Assembly: GCF_000830985.1 (NCBI RefSeq)
Contig: NZ_CP007151.1
Location: 1,178,001-1,242,000, forward strand
Direction of reading: 5' to 3'
Length of the DNA: 64,000 nt
Source: Marinobacter similis
GTDB taxonomy: Bacteria; Pseudomonadota; Gammaproteobacteria; Pseudomonadales; Oleiphilaceae
Shown here: positions 56,854-64,000 of the stretch, in pieces
Layout of the letters: each line of letters begins with the position of its first letter
How positions within the stretch are numbered: the stretch's first letter is position 1
Notes under the pieces: model-generated
Database searches by the model: none
The model's input: the letters and a program-made list of their open reading frames with translations, nothing else
What the model was told of the DNA's origin: nothing
Translations under genes and position numbers: made by a program

Positions 56854-57831
56854 ATGATGATCAAGCGAACCCTGTCTTTTGTAGCCATGGCTGCCTTTAG
56901 TGTTTCCGCGCTGGCCTGGCAACCCTCCGGCAAAGTGGAATGTATCGCACCGGCTGATCCGGGCGGCGGCTGGGATTTTACCTGCCGTAGCGTCGGCAAC
57001 GTCATGCAGGAACTCGGCCTGGTGGAAGGCAGTGTCCAGACCGTTAACATGGCTGGCGCCGGCGGTGGCGTTGCCTACGCCCACACCGTCAGCAAGCGCG
57101 CCGACGATGACAAGCTGATTGTCGCCGCATCCACAGCAACCACCACCCGCCTGGCCCAGAAGCAGTTTCCGGGCATGGACGCCGGTATGGTGAAGTGGGT
57201 CGGTGCCCTGGGCGCTGACTACGGCATCATTGCCGTGTCCAAAGACTCCGAGTACCAGAACCTGAATCAGCTCTTCGAAGCCGTGAAGGCCAATCCAAAG
57301 TCGGTCAAGTTTTCCGGCGGCAGCGCCCGCGGCGGCTGGGACCACCTGAAAGTGCTGATCGCTGCCAAGGCGGCTGGTGTTGAGAAGCTCCCTTCCATTC
57401 CTTACCTGTCGTACAACAACGGTGGTGAGGCCATGACCCAGGTCGTTGGTGGCCAGGTTGATGCCTTTACCGGTGACGTCTCCGAAGCAACCGGTTTCAT
57501 GGACTCTGGTGACCTGCGAGTGCTGGCGGTTCTGTCTGAAGAGCGCCTGCCCGGCAAGTTCAGTCACATTCCGACTGCCCGCGAGCAGGGTATCGATGCC
57601 CTGGGCCCGAACTGGCGTGGTTTTTATATGCCGGAAGGCGCCTCTGAGGAATCCAAGGAATACTGGGTAGCTGCCGTGGACAAGCTGTACGCCAGCGAAG
57701 AGTGGAAAAAGGTGATGAAGAGCAACGGCCTGATTCCGTTCCACCCGCCGGCGAACGAGTTTGAAAGCTTCGTGCGTCAGCAGGTGCAGGACATCGAAAC
57801 CCTGTCTCGTGAAATCGGGCTGCTGAAATGA
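56854..57831 (+). CDS. tctC: Tripartite tricarboxylate transporter substrate-binding protein TctC
   Basis: Encodes 325 aa. ATG 56854 (MMIKRTLSFVAMAAFSVSALA) gives a signal peptide after AGAGGTG. ECIAPADPGGGWDFTCRSVGNVMQELG binds the substrate carboxylate, and VNMAGAGGGVAYAHTVSK, SARGGWDHLKVLIAAKAAG and VVGGQVDAFTGDVSEATGF are typical of the TctC/BugT family. It is a periplasmic receptor for citrate-like acids. It overlaps the tctB start by four bases. Confidence 0.95.
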   Translation: MMIKRTLSFVAMAAFSVSALAWQPSGKVECIAPADPGGGWDFTCRSVGNVMQELGLVEGSVQTVNMAGAGGGVAYAHTVSKRADDDKLIVAASTATTTRLAQKQFPGMDAGMVKWVGALGADYGIIAVSKDSEYQNLNQLFEAVKANPKSVKFSGGSARGGWDHLKVLIAAKAAGVEKLPSIPYLSYNNGGEAMTQVVGGQVDAFTGDVSEATGFMDSGDLRVLAVLSEERLPGKFSHIPTAREQGIDALGPNWRGFYMPEGASEESKEYWVAAVDKLYASEEWKKVMKSNGLIPFHPPANEFESFVRQQVQDIETLSREIGLLK

Positions 57832-58274
57832 CAGGTTTTGGTGATCGAATCCTCGGCTTGGGCCTTCTGGTCCTCGCCGTTGCCTACGGCTGGGCTGCGC
57901 AGCAGTGGCCCGAGCCGTTTGGTGGCGCCGAGGGCGTGGGCCCGGAAACGTTTCCCACCATCCTTGCCTTTGTGTTGGTTATTGGCAGCCTGTACCTGAT
58001 GGTCAAGCCCGACCCCGATGCCCAGTGGCCAGTGCGCAAAACCGCTCTGGAACTGGTGACCTCGGTGGTGGTGCTGATTGTCTATGCCCTGCTGATGGAG
58101 CCCCTGGGCTTCATTATCTCGACCACGCTGGCGGTTGGTACGCTCAGCTGGCGCATGGGCGCGAGGCCACGCATGGCGTTTATTACCGGCCTGATCAGTG
58201 CGGTGGTGGTGTTTGTCCTGTTTAACTACGGCCTGGACCTGAGTCTGCCTGCCGGCCTGCTGGAGGTGGAGTGA
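57828..58274 (+). CDS. tctB: Tripartite tricarboxylate transporter small subunit TctB
   Basis: Encodes 148 aa with four membrane helices. RILGLGLLVLAVAYGWAAQQWP and the EPFGGAEGVGPETFPTILAF segment (substrate-facing acidic loop) are common to TctB. LVYALLMEPLGFIISTTLAVG-like helix precedes the end. ATG overlaps tctC and the gene overlaps tctA by 4 bp, so all three are translationally coupled. Inner membrane. Confidence 0.93.
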   Translation: MTGFGDRILGLGLLVLAVAYGWAAQQWPEPFGGAEGVGPETFPTILAFVLVIGSLYLMVKPDPDAQWPVRKTALELVTSVVVLIVYALLMEPLGFIISTTLAVGTLSWRMGARPRMAFITGLISAVVVFVLFNYGLDLSLPAGLLEVE

Positions 58275-59800
58275 TGGAAACCCTTGGCTTTTTGATGGAA
58301 GGGTTTGCCGTCGCGCTCACCCCCTATAACCTGATGTTCGCGCTGTTCGGGGCCTTCGTGGGTACCCTGATCGGCTGTCTGCCTGGCCTGGGCCCGGCTA
58401 ACGGTGTTGCCATCCTGATCCCGCTGGCTTTTACCCTGGGGCTGCCGCCGGAAACCGCCATGATCCTGCTGACCGCGGTTTACGCCGGTGCCATGTACGG
58501 TGGCCGGATCTCCTCAATCCTGCTCAATATTCCCGGTGATGAGCCGGCGATGATGACCTGTCTCGACGGCTACCCCATGGCCCAGAAAGGCCGTGCTGCT
58601 GATGCCCTGGCGATCTCCGCAGTGGCGTCGTTCGCTGGTGGTCTTATCGGCACCATCGGACTGATCATGCTGGCGCCGATTCTGGCCAAGTTTGCCCTGA
58701 CCTTTGGCCCGGCCGAGTACTTTGCGCTGTTCCTGCTGGCCTTTGCCACCCTTGGCGGCATTACCGGCAAGAACCCGATGAAGACGGTGATTGCCGCCAC
58801 CATCGGTATCATGATCTCCACCGTGGGTATCGACATCTCCACCGGCACTCAGCGCTACACCTTTGGTGTGCTGGAGCTGTATGAGGGTATCGACTTCATC
58901 CTGGCGATCGTGGGTCTGTTTGCCATCTCGGAGCTGCTGTTCTTTGTGGAATCCCGAGTGGGCGGCGGCCGCGAGAAGATCAACGTGGGTAAGCTGACCC
59001 TGAGCTTCAAGGAACTGGTCAGCACCATCCCGACCCAGTTGCGCGGCGGTGTACTCGGCTTTATCGCCGGGGTATTGCCAGGCGCCGGGGCGTCCCTGGG
59101 CAGCTTCATCAGCTACACCCTGGAAAAGCAGGTACTGGGCAAGAAGGGCAAGTTTGGCGAAGGCGATATTCGCGGTGTGGTCGCACCGGAAGCCGGTAAC
59201 AACGGCGCCTCTTCAGGTGCGCTGGTGCCGATGCTGACCCTGGGCGTGCCGGGTAGTGGCACCACGGCGGTACTGCTGGCCATGCTGATCTCCCTGAATA
59301 TCACGCCGGGCCCGCTGATGTTTACCCAGAACGCCGACATTGTCTGGGGCGTCATTGCGGCACTGCTGATCGGTAACGTCATGCTGTTGCTGCTTAACAT
59401 CCCGCTGGTGGGTTTCTTCGTGAAGCTGCTGTCGGTGCCGCCGATGTACTTGTTGCCAATCGTGACTATGGTTGCCTTCGTGGGCATCTACTCCATCAGT
59501 CACAGCACCTTTGACCTCTACTTCATGGTGGCCTTTGGTGTCGCGGGTTACTTCCTGCGCAAGCTGGAAATTCCGCTGGTGCCGATCATCCTGGGCCTGC
59601 TGTTGGGGCCGGAAATGGAGAAGAACCTGGGCCACGCGCTGATCCTGTCCGACGGTTCCTGGAGCATTCTCTGGGGTAGCTCGCTGGCCGTGGGGCTCTG
59701 GGTCGTTGCCGGTCTTGGCCTAATACTGCCGTATGTGGTTGGGCCACTGCTGCGCCGGCGCATGAATGCGGCCATGAAAGAAAGCCCGGTCAGCGACTGA
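58271..59800 (+). CDS. tctA: Tripartite tricarboxylate transporter large permease TctA
   Basis: Encodes 509 aa, about 12 helices, intact. FVGTLIGCLPGLGPANGVAILIPLAFTLGLPPETAMILLTAVYAGAMYGG in the N-terminal half and GVLPGAGASLGSFISYTLEKQV in the middle are TctA signatures; EAGNNGASSGALVPMLTLGVPGSGTTAVLLAML repeats the glycine-rich core. It transports with sodium or proton. It ends 45 bp before a strong terminator. Confidence 0.96.
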   Translation: MMETLGFLMEGFAVALTPYNLMFALFGAFVGTLIGCLPGLGPANGVAILIPLAFTLGLPPETAMILLTAVYAGAMYGGRISSILLNIPGDEPAMMTCLDGYPMAQKGRAADALAISAVASFAGGLIGTIGLIMLAPILAKFALTFGPAEYFALFLLAFATLGGITGKNPMKTVIAATIGIMISTVGIDISTGTQRYTFGVLELYEGIDFILAIVGLFAISELLFFVESRVGGGREKINVGKLTLSFKELVSTIPTQLRGGVLGFIAGVLPGAGASLGSFISYTLEKQVLGKKGKFGEGDIRGVVAPEAGNNGASSGALVPMLTLGVPGSGTTAVLLAMLISLNITPGPLMFTQNADIVWGVIAALLIGNVMLLLLNIPLVGFFVKLLSVPPMYLLPIVTMVAFVGIYSISHSTFDLYFMVAFGVAGYFLRKLEIPLVPIILGLLLGPEMEKNLGHALILSDGSWSILWGSSLAVGLWVVAGLGLILPYVVGPLLRRRMNAAMKESPVSD

Positions 59801-59844
59801 CCGGGTAGTGAAGATCACCCCTTAAGCGATCTGTTGTCAGCTTT

Positions 59845-59882
59845 GCACCGGGCTCTCCCCTTGGGATGCCCGGTGCTTTTTT
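59845..59882 (+). terminator. Rho-independent terminator of tctCBA
   Basis: GCACCGGGC (59845-59853) pairs perfectly with GCCCGGTGC (59868-59876), followed by TTTTTT. A 14-base loop. It ends the tctCBA transcript. From here to 60023 I see only an A/T-rich leader. Confidence 0.9.
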
Positions 59883-60023
59883 ATGTCTGGCAGATAATCA
59901 CTTATGCTGTTGTAGCTGAGAGTTTCATTCAGACGGCTTTCGCAAAGGGGGAAGGCTTGATTGCTGAGCCTCGCAGCCCCACCGATACGGTTTTATTCTT
60001 GTTGTTTATTCAGGAGGCAATGC

Positions 60024-60695
60024 TTGAAGGTGATGGTACTAGGAGCCACCGGACTGACCGGGGCGGCAGTGGTCGAGAAACTGCTGGAACGGCCAGAGGT
60101 GACGTCGGTGATAGCGCCGGTGCGTCGCCGGGTTGGTTCTGAGCACAGCAAGCTGATCCAGCAACAAGTGGATTTTGACGACTTGCAGGCCAGTGCCGAT
60201 CTGTTCGCCGTGGATGCAATCGTTTGCTGCCTGGGAACCACCATCAAGAAGGCGGGCTCTCGCGAGCAGTTCCGTGCGGTGGATTTCGGCTACAGTCTGG
60301 AGGCCGCGCGCCTGGGCCGGGCGGCCGGTGCGCGGGCGTTTATTCTGATGTCTGCCATTGGTGCGTCGTCGGATTCCACCATTTTCTACAACCGGGTTAA
60401 GGGCGAGCTGGAAGACGCAGTTCGGGAGCTCAGCTATCCCTATCTCTCGGTCTATCATCCCAGCCTGTTGCTGGGCGAGCGGCAGGAACAGCGCACCGCC
60501 GAGGGCGTGGGTATCAAACTGATGCCCCTGGTGAACCGGGTCTTGCTCGGCCCATTGGAGAAATTCCGCGGCGTGCAGGCGTCCACCGTGGCCCAGGCCA
60601 TGGTCAACGAAGTCTGTTTGCTGGAGCCGGAATCACTGACGGAACCTGTCCAGCACCTGCGCGATTATCCCGAGATCCTGAGGCTGGCCGGCTAG
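60024..60695 (+). CDS. NAD(P)-binding oxidoreductase, SDR/HTATIP2-like
   Basis: Encodes about 223 aa. Start TTG 60024 has AGGAGG 6-7 bases before it; ATG 60033 is the alternative. KVMVLGATGLTGAAVVEKLLERPEV is the Rossmann nucleotide motif (GATGLTG). VDAIVCCLGTTIKKAGSREQFRAVDFGYSLEAARLGRAAGARAFILMSAIGASSDSTIFYNRVKGELE shows the catalytic Ser and Tyr-x-x-x-Lys of atypical SDRs. SLLLGERQEQRTAEG near the end. Function in the family is not set; relatives act as redox sensors or ubiquinone-linked enzymes. Confidence 0.85.
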   Translation: MKVMVLGATGLTGAAVVEKLLERPEVTSVIAPVRRRVGSEHSKLIQQQVDFDDLQASADLFAVDAIVCCLGTTIKKAGSREQFRAVDFGYSLEAARLGRAAGARAFILMSAIGASSDSTIFYNRVKGELEDAVRELSYPYLSVYHPSLLLGERQEQRTAEGVGIKLMPLVNRVLLGPLEKFRGVQASTVAQAMVNEVCLLEPESLTEPVQHLRDYPEILRLAG

Positions 60696-60835
60696 CCAGC
60701 CTCACTTGCCGGCCAGAATCCAGCCCTCAGTTCGACAGAGTAATCTCTCTGTCTGCTTTCCCTCTCCGCAATCATGATCAAGAAACCCGTTTGAAAATTT
60801 AACGGGAGTGATTGATTTTTGATCTACGCTAAAAT

Positions 60836-60854
60836 ACGATACGTTTTGTATCGT
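60836..60854. promoter_or_regulatory. Perfect 19-bp palindrome upstream of the CoA-transferase operon
   Basis: ACGATAC-GTTTT-GTATCGT is a perfect 7-5-7 inverted repeat. It is centred 49 bp before the ATG at 60894, in the 198-bp gap 60696-60893, where a promoter must lie. An IclR regulator gene lies at the other end of the same gene pair, and IclR dimers bind palindromes of this size. Confidence 0.6.
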
Positions 60855-60893
60855 TTTAAGAATCTAACAACAACGAAATAGCGGAGAGCTTTT

Positions 60894-62162
60894 ATGGCTC
60901 AATCGAACGAAACAGAACAGAAACCAGGCCCCCTTTCCGGAATAACCGTGCTCGATTTCTCTCGTGTACTTGCTGGCCCGTATTGCACCATGATCTTGGC
61001 CGATTTGGGTGCTCGGGTAATCAAGGTGGAGCGATTTGGCACCGGTGATGACACCCGCGCATTCGGACCTTTCGTCGACGAAGAGTCTGCCTATTTCATG
61101 TGTTTTAATCGCGGCAAAGAGAGCATATCTCTGGATATCAAATCGCCGCGTGACCGTGAGCTGCTGGAGCGCCTGCTAGACAGCAGCGACGTCTTGGTTG
61201 AGAACTTTCGTCCCGGCGTCATGGAGCGTCTGGGGTACGGTCCAGAGCGACTCGCGAAAACGCATCCCCACATCGTTTACACCTCTATTTCCGGCTTTGG
61301 CCACAGCGGTCCGTTCAGTGAGCTGCCAGGCTATGACATGGTGGTTCAGGCCATGGGGGGCGTGATGAGCTTGACCGGTTGGCCCGATGGCGAGCCTGCA
61401 CGTGTAGGTACTAGCTTTGGCGATTTAGGGGCGGCACTATTCGGCGTCGTGGGTATCCTGGCTGCACTGCACAGCCGAAATCGCGATGCTCAAGGTTCTC
61501 GTGTCGACATTGGAATGCTCGATTGCCAGGCGGCACTCATGGAAACCGCTCTGGCACGCTACGACGTCGAGGGCAAGGTTCCAACGCGCACAGGCGACAA
61601 TCACCCCTCGCTGGCTCCTTTCGAAACCTTTATGGCGGAGGACGGAAAGTTCGTAATCTGTGCGGGTAATGACACCTTGTTTTTGCTGATGGCTGATGCG
61701 CTTGGCTCACCCCAGATGGCCCTAAAGCCAGAGTTTCTGACTAACGATTTGCGAGTGCAAAATCGAGCGCAGCTGGTCAAGGACGTGGAGAAGATCACCA
61801 CATCAAAACCCATGCAGCACTGGATTGACGCTTTGAATGAGGCCGGTGTTCCGTGTGCTCCGATCAATACCATTGATCGACTCTTCAGCAACCCGCAGCT
61901 TCTTGCCCGAAACATGATCGTCAAAGTAAAAGGCGAGGGTGATCGGGCTGTCAGAACCGCGGGGAATCCTATCAAGATGAGCACGATGTCCGAAATAGAT
62001 CCTGAATCGCCAATTCGGGCACCGAGGCTCAATGAACATCGCGAGGCTATTCTGGCGGAATTGATGACCAAGTGCGGCGCCTATGCACCGACATCGCGTG
62101 CGCGCTCTGAGGCGGACGAGATCGAGAGCAACTCATTCTGTGAAACAGCCGCGAAAGCATAA
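60894..62162 (+). CDS. CaiB/BaiF family (class III) CoA-transferase
   Basis: Encodes 422 aa, intact. [37 protein letters not shown] is the N-terminal hallmark, and [24 protein letters not shown] holds the catalytic Asp in [32 protein letters not shown] and [21 protein letters not shown] follow. It moves CoA between thioesters and carboxylic acids in the cytosol. The C-terminus has a ~25-residue acidic and Arg-rich tail beyond the common 395 aa. The crotonase gene follows 31 bp later; together they look like an activate-then-hydrate pathway. Confidence 0.93.
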   Translation: MAQSNETEQKPGPLSGITVLDFSRVLAGPYCTMILADLGARVIKVERFGTGDDTRAFGPFVDEESAYFMCFNRGKESISLDIKSPRDRELLERLLDSSDVLVENFRPGVMERLGYGPERLAKTHPHIVYTSISGFGHSGPFSELPGYDMVVQAMGGVMSLTGWPDGEPARVGTSFGDLGAALFGVVGILAALHSRNRDAQGSRVDIGMLDCQAALMETALARYDVEGKVPTRTGDNHPSLAPFETFMAEDGKFVICAGNDTLFLLMADALGSPQMALKPEFLTNDLRVQNRAQLVKDVEKITTSKPMQHWIDALNEAGVPCAPINTIDRLFSNPQLLARNMIVKVKGEGDRAVRTAGNPIKMSTMSEIDPESPIRAPRLNEHREAILAELMTKCGAYAPTSRARSEADEIESNSFCETAAKA

Positions 62163-62193
62163 CGCTCCACATCCGAGACATAGAGGAAAAACC

Positions 62194-63072
62194 ATGAAAA
62201 CAAAAACCAACACTGTATCCAAGGAAGAGCAAGCCGATACCTCCCGCGAACAGGCCACGGCCCAGAAAGCGTCGAACGAAGAGGCAAAGCCGGCGGCTGA
62301 TTCACCTGAAACCATCTTTGTTGAGCGTCGCGACCGCGTCGGTATCATCACGCTCCATCGCCCCAAGAGCCTCAACGCTCTGAACCGGCAGTTGGCTCGC
62401 GAGGTGCTCCAAGCCCTTAAATCCTTTGACGCAGACGACAATGTCGGTGCGATCGTTATCACTGGCAGTGCGCGGGCGTTTGCCGCAGGCGCCGATATCG
62501 AAGAGATGGCGAACCTGACGTACGCCGAGTTTTACTGTGACGATATCTTTGCGCCCTGGGATGAACTGCGTTCAATTAGCAAGCCAATTATTGCAGCAGT
62601 TGGTGGCTACGCTCTGGGTGGCGGTTGTGAGTTGGCACTTATGTGCGATTTCATTATTGCTGCTGAGGATGCTCAGTTTGGTCAGCCGGAGATCAAATTG
62701 GGCATTCTGCCTGGGATTGGTGGTTCTCAACGCCTTGCCAACGCTGTCGGAAAAGCCGTGGCCATGGACTTGATTCTGACGGGGCGGACCATTGACGTTC
62801 ACGAAGCGAAAGCCGTGGGCATGGTGGCGCGGGTTGTTCCCTCTAACGAGTTACTACAGACCGCTCTTGAGGCCGCGCATACCATCGCCGGTTACAATTG
62901 CCCCGCGGTCCGTATGGCGAAGGAGGCCGTTAATGTTGCCTTCGAAACCAGTCTGACAGAAGGCATGCGCCACGAGCGTCGTCTGTTCCAGGCCGCTTTC
63001 GCCACTGAGGGCCAAAAAGAGGGAATGCATGCCTTTATCGCCAAGCGTGCACCTGTGTTCCGGCATCGCTAG
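62194..63072 (+). CDS. Enoyl-CoA hydratase/isomerase with charged N-terminal extension
   Basis: Encodes 292 aa. ATG 62194 follows TAGAGGAAAAACC. Residues 1-40 are Lys/Glu/Ala/Thr-rich and probably disordered, unlike common 260-aa hydratases. [36 protein letters not shown] and [43 protein letters not shown] are classical; the Glu in GGCELA and the Glu in FGQPEIKLG are the two catalytic residues of hydratases. It is therefore a real enoyl-CoA hydratase. Partner of the CoA-transferase; substrate unknown. Confidence 0.93.
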   Translation: MKTKTNTVSKEEQADTSREQATAQKASNEEAKPAADSPETIFVERRDRVGIITLHRPKSLNALNRQLAREVLQALKSFDADDNVGAIVITGSARAFAAGADIEEMANLTYAEFYCDDIFAPWDELRSISKPIIAAVGGYALGGGCELALMCDFIIAAEDAQFGQPEIKLGILPGIGGSQRLANAVGKAVAMDLILTGRTIDVHEAKAVGMVARVVPSNELLQTALEAAHTIAGYNCPAVRMAKEAVNVAFETSLTEGMRHERRLFQAAFATEGQKEGMHAFIAKRAPVFRHR

Positions 63073-63107
63073 TAGACGGGTGACCTTCAGCATTTGAATT
63101 CTGTACT

Positions 63108-63131
63108 CACCGTCACCGAAAGGTGGCGGTG
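63108..63131 (+). terminator. Hairpin after the crotonase gene
   Basis: CACCGTCACC-GAAA-GGTGGCGGTG: a 10-bp stem with one G-T wobble and a GAAA tetraloop, 36 bp after the stop. No T-tract follows, so termination is only likely. It separates the operon from the IclR gene; 63132-63287 is otherwise a promoter region. Confidence 0.55.
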
Positions 63132-63237
63132 TCCTTCCCGCGTATCCATCGTGCTACACGTGCCGTTCCCCCGGTTTTCCATAAAGTCCTGCCCAAGTCC
63201 TCCCAATGCTTCGCTCTACGCTTATCATTTTTCTGAG

Positions 63238-63257
63238 AAGCAATGCCTGCTTATAAT
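63238..63257 (+). promoter_or_regulatory. Putative promoter of the IclR gene with overlapping dyad
   Basis: A consensus -10 box TATAAT lies at 63252-63257, 31 bp before ATG 63288. The dyad AAGCA-ATGCC-TGCTT (63238-63252) ends on it and could be a regulator site. The -35 (TTTTCT at 63229, 17 bp spacing) is weak. Confidence 0.45.
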
Positions 63258-63287
63258 GAGCGCACATATTCAGTGGCAGGTAAGAGC

Positions 63288-64000
63288 ATGGCAGTACAGC
63301 GCAGAGAAAAAGGCTCGGCGATAAGCCGGGCGTTGGAAATAATAGAGTCGGTTTCTCGCGCCGAGCGCCCCCTAAGTCCAGCGGATCTTGCCCTACAGCT
63401 AGGCATTCCCAAACCCAGCGTGCATCGTATTTTGCAACAACTGGAAAGTGAGGGTTACCTGCAAACGAATATGCGTGGGTTGCTGGTGCCTGCAGACAGA
63501 CTTCATAACATTGCACTCGGTGTGCTTTATGCAAGCCGCTTCAAGGCCCTGCGCCAGGCAATTCTGAAGAGGTTGACGGCCGAGGTGGGCGAGACCTGCG
63601 GGATCGCGATCCCGGACGGTACCGAGATGATTTACTACGATCGGGTGCAGACCAACTGGCCGCTCCAGGTGCATTTGCCCATTGGAAGCCGTACTCCGAT
63701 ATGGTGCACGGCCAGCGGTAAGCTGTACTTGAGTTCGTTAGAAAATGATCGGCGGCACCGTCTGATCCATAACCTGCCTCTCGAAAAGCGGGCCAGGAAC
63801 ACCCTAACTGAACCGGACGAACTGGAGTCGGCCCTGCTCGCGATTGCCGAAACAGAGCGGGGCTTGGATAACGAGGAGTTTATTGACGGCATGGTCGCGT
63901 TCGCCGTGCCGATCAAGGACAAAGAAGGGCGTTTGTTTGCTTGCCTGTTTGCTCATGCGCCCATTCTCAGAAAGAGCCTGGATGAACTGCTGGAATACGA
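63288..64000 (+). CDS. IclR family transcriptional regulator (partial, runs off the window)
   Basis: The frame is open from ATG 63288 to the last base (237 codons visible; family usually 250-270 aa, so only the end is missing). It starts MAVQRREKGSAISRALEI. The HTH reads PADLALQLGIPKPSVHRILQQLESEGYL. The effector domain shows CGIAIPDGTEMIYYDRVQTNWPLQVHLPIGSRTPIWCTASGKLYL and VAFAVPIKDKEGR. It is the probable regulator of the CoA-transferase/crotonase pair, through the palindrome at 60836. IclR regulators typically control aromatic or carboxylic-acid breakdown genes next to them. Confidence 0.92.
   Translation, partial: MAVQRREKGSAISRALEIIESVSRAERPLSPADLALQLGIPKPSVHRILQQLESEGYLQTNMRGLLVPADRLHNIALGVLYASRFKALRQAILKRLTAEVGETCGIAIPDGTEMIYYDRVQTNWPLQVHLPIGSRTPIWCTASGKLYLSSLENDRRHRLIHNLPLEKRARNTLTEPDELESALLAIAETERGLDNEEFIDGMVAFAVPIKDKEGRLFACLFAHAPILRKSLDELLEY

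Noticed and set aside
56497-57744. A 415-codon minus-strand frame across the kinase 5' end, promoter and tctC
   Set aside because: It overlaps two clear genes and reads as shadow sequence (His/Gln/Arg-rich).
60894-62162. DddD-type DMSP CoA-transferase/lyase
   Set aside because: DddD is about twice this length with a fused second transferase domain; this is a single-domain 422-aa protein.

Overview
The window looks like chromosomal DNA of a marine, heterotrophic gammaproteobacterium, most likely Marinobacter or a close relative. This rests on gene content and protein style only (family I lipase with its foldase, DddL-type DMSP lyase, BCCT, TRAP and TTT transporters, TIGR02647 protein, EfpL); no rRNA or other phylogenetic marker is present. 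I see no rRNA, tRNA, CRISPR array, prophage or transposase. Genes sit on both strands in short operons with little spacing.

Layout. 1-6.8 kb: end of a zinc-metallopeptidase-like gene, a secreted lipase with its chaperone, a medium-chain dehydrogenase, a leucyl aminopeptidase and a GST, with three copies of a dispersed intergenic repeat carrying DnaA-box-like sequences. 7-13.9 kb: crotonase, LysR regulator, divergent methyltransferase, nitrilase, GFA-fold protein and a DddL-like DMSP lyase, then NADP-glutamate dehydrogenase and a VOC protein. 14-21.4 kb: LysR, threonine aldolase, a coupled secreted/membrane pair, EfpL, DCC protein, short-chain fatty acid permease, thioesterase and an unknown gene. 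21.3-25.8 kb: Lrp-type regulator divergent from a PutA that lacks the N-terminal DNA-binding domain. 25.8-32.9 kb: one minus-strand operon, LysR / DUF1445 / TRAP dctPQM / pxpA-pxpB-pxpC, which reads as an uptake and breakdown route for 5-oxoproline and perhaps D-glutamate. 33.1-35.3 kb: a PhnZ-like HD-domain protein with a class II aldolase, divergent from a Crp/Fnr regulator. 35.4-54.3 kb: mixed housekeeping and transport (LysE, lytic transglycosylase, shikimate-kinase-like, BCCT, DsbA-like, dicarboxylate symporter, RsuA, VTT protein with a six-hairpin glycosidase-like protein, EamA/RarD, haloalkane dehalogenase, lipid kinase, GlxA-type regulator, MtgA). 54.3-59.9 kb: a CitA/CitB-type two-component system divergent from tctCBA. 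60-64 kb: an NAD(P)-binding protein, then a CaiB-type CoA-transferase and crotonase with a perfect palindrome upstream and a 3' IclR regulator.

A striking property is that about 25 otherwise well conserved genes are broken by roughly 30 single frameshifts. Where the original can be reconstructed, most are explained by one base missing from a short G or C run. This looks like assembly or sequencing error rather than gene decay. I therefore annotate these loci as single CDSs across the break and say where each break lies.
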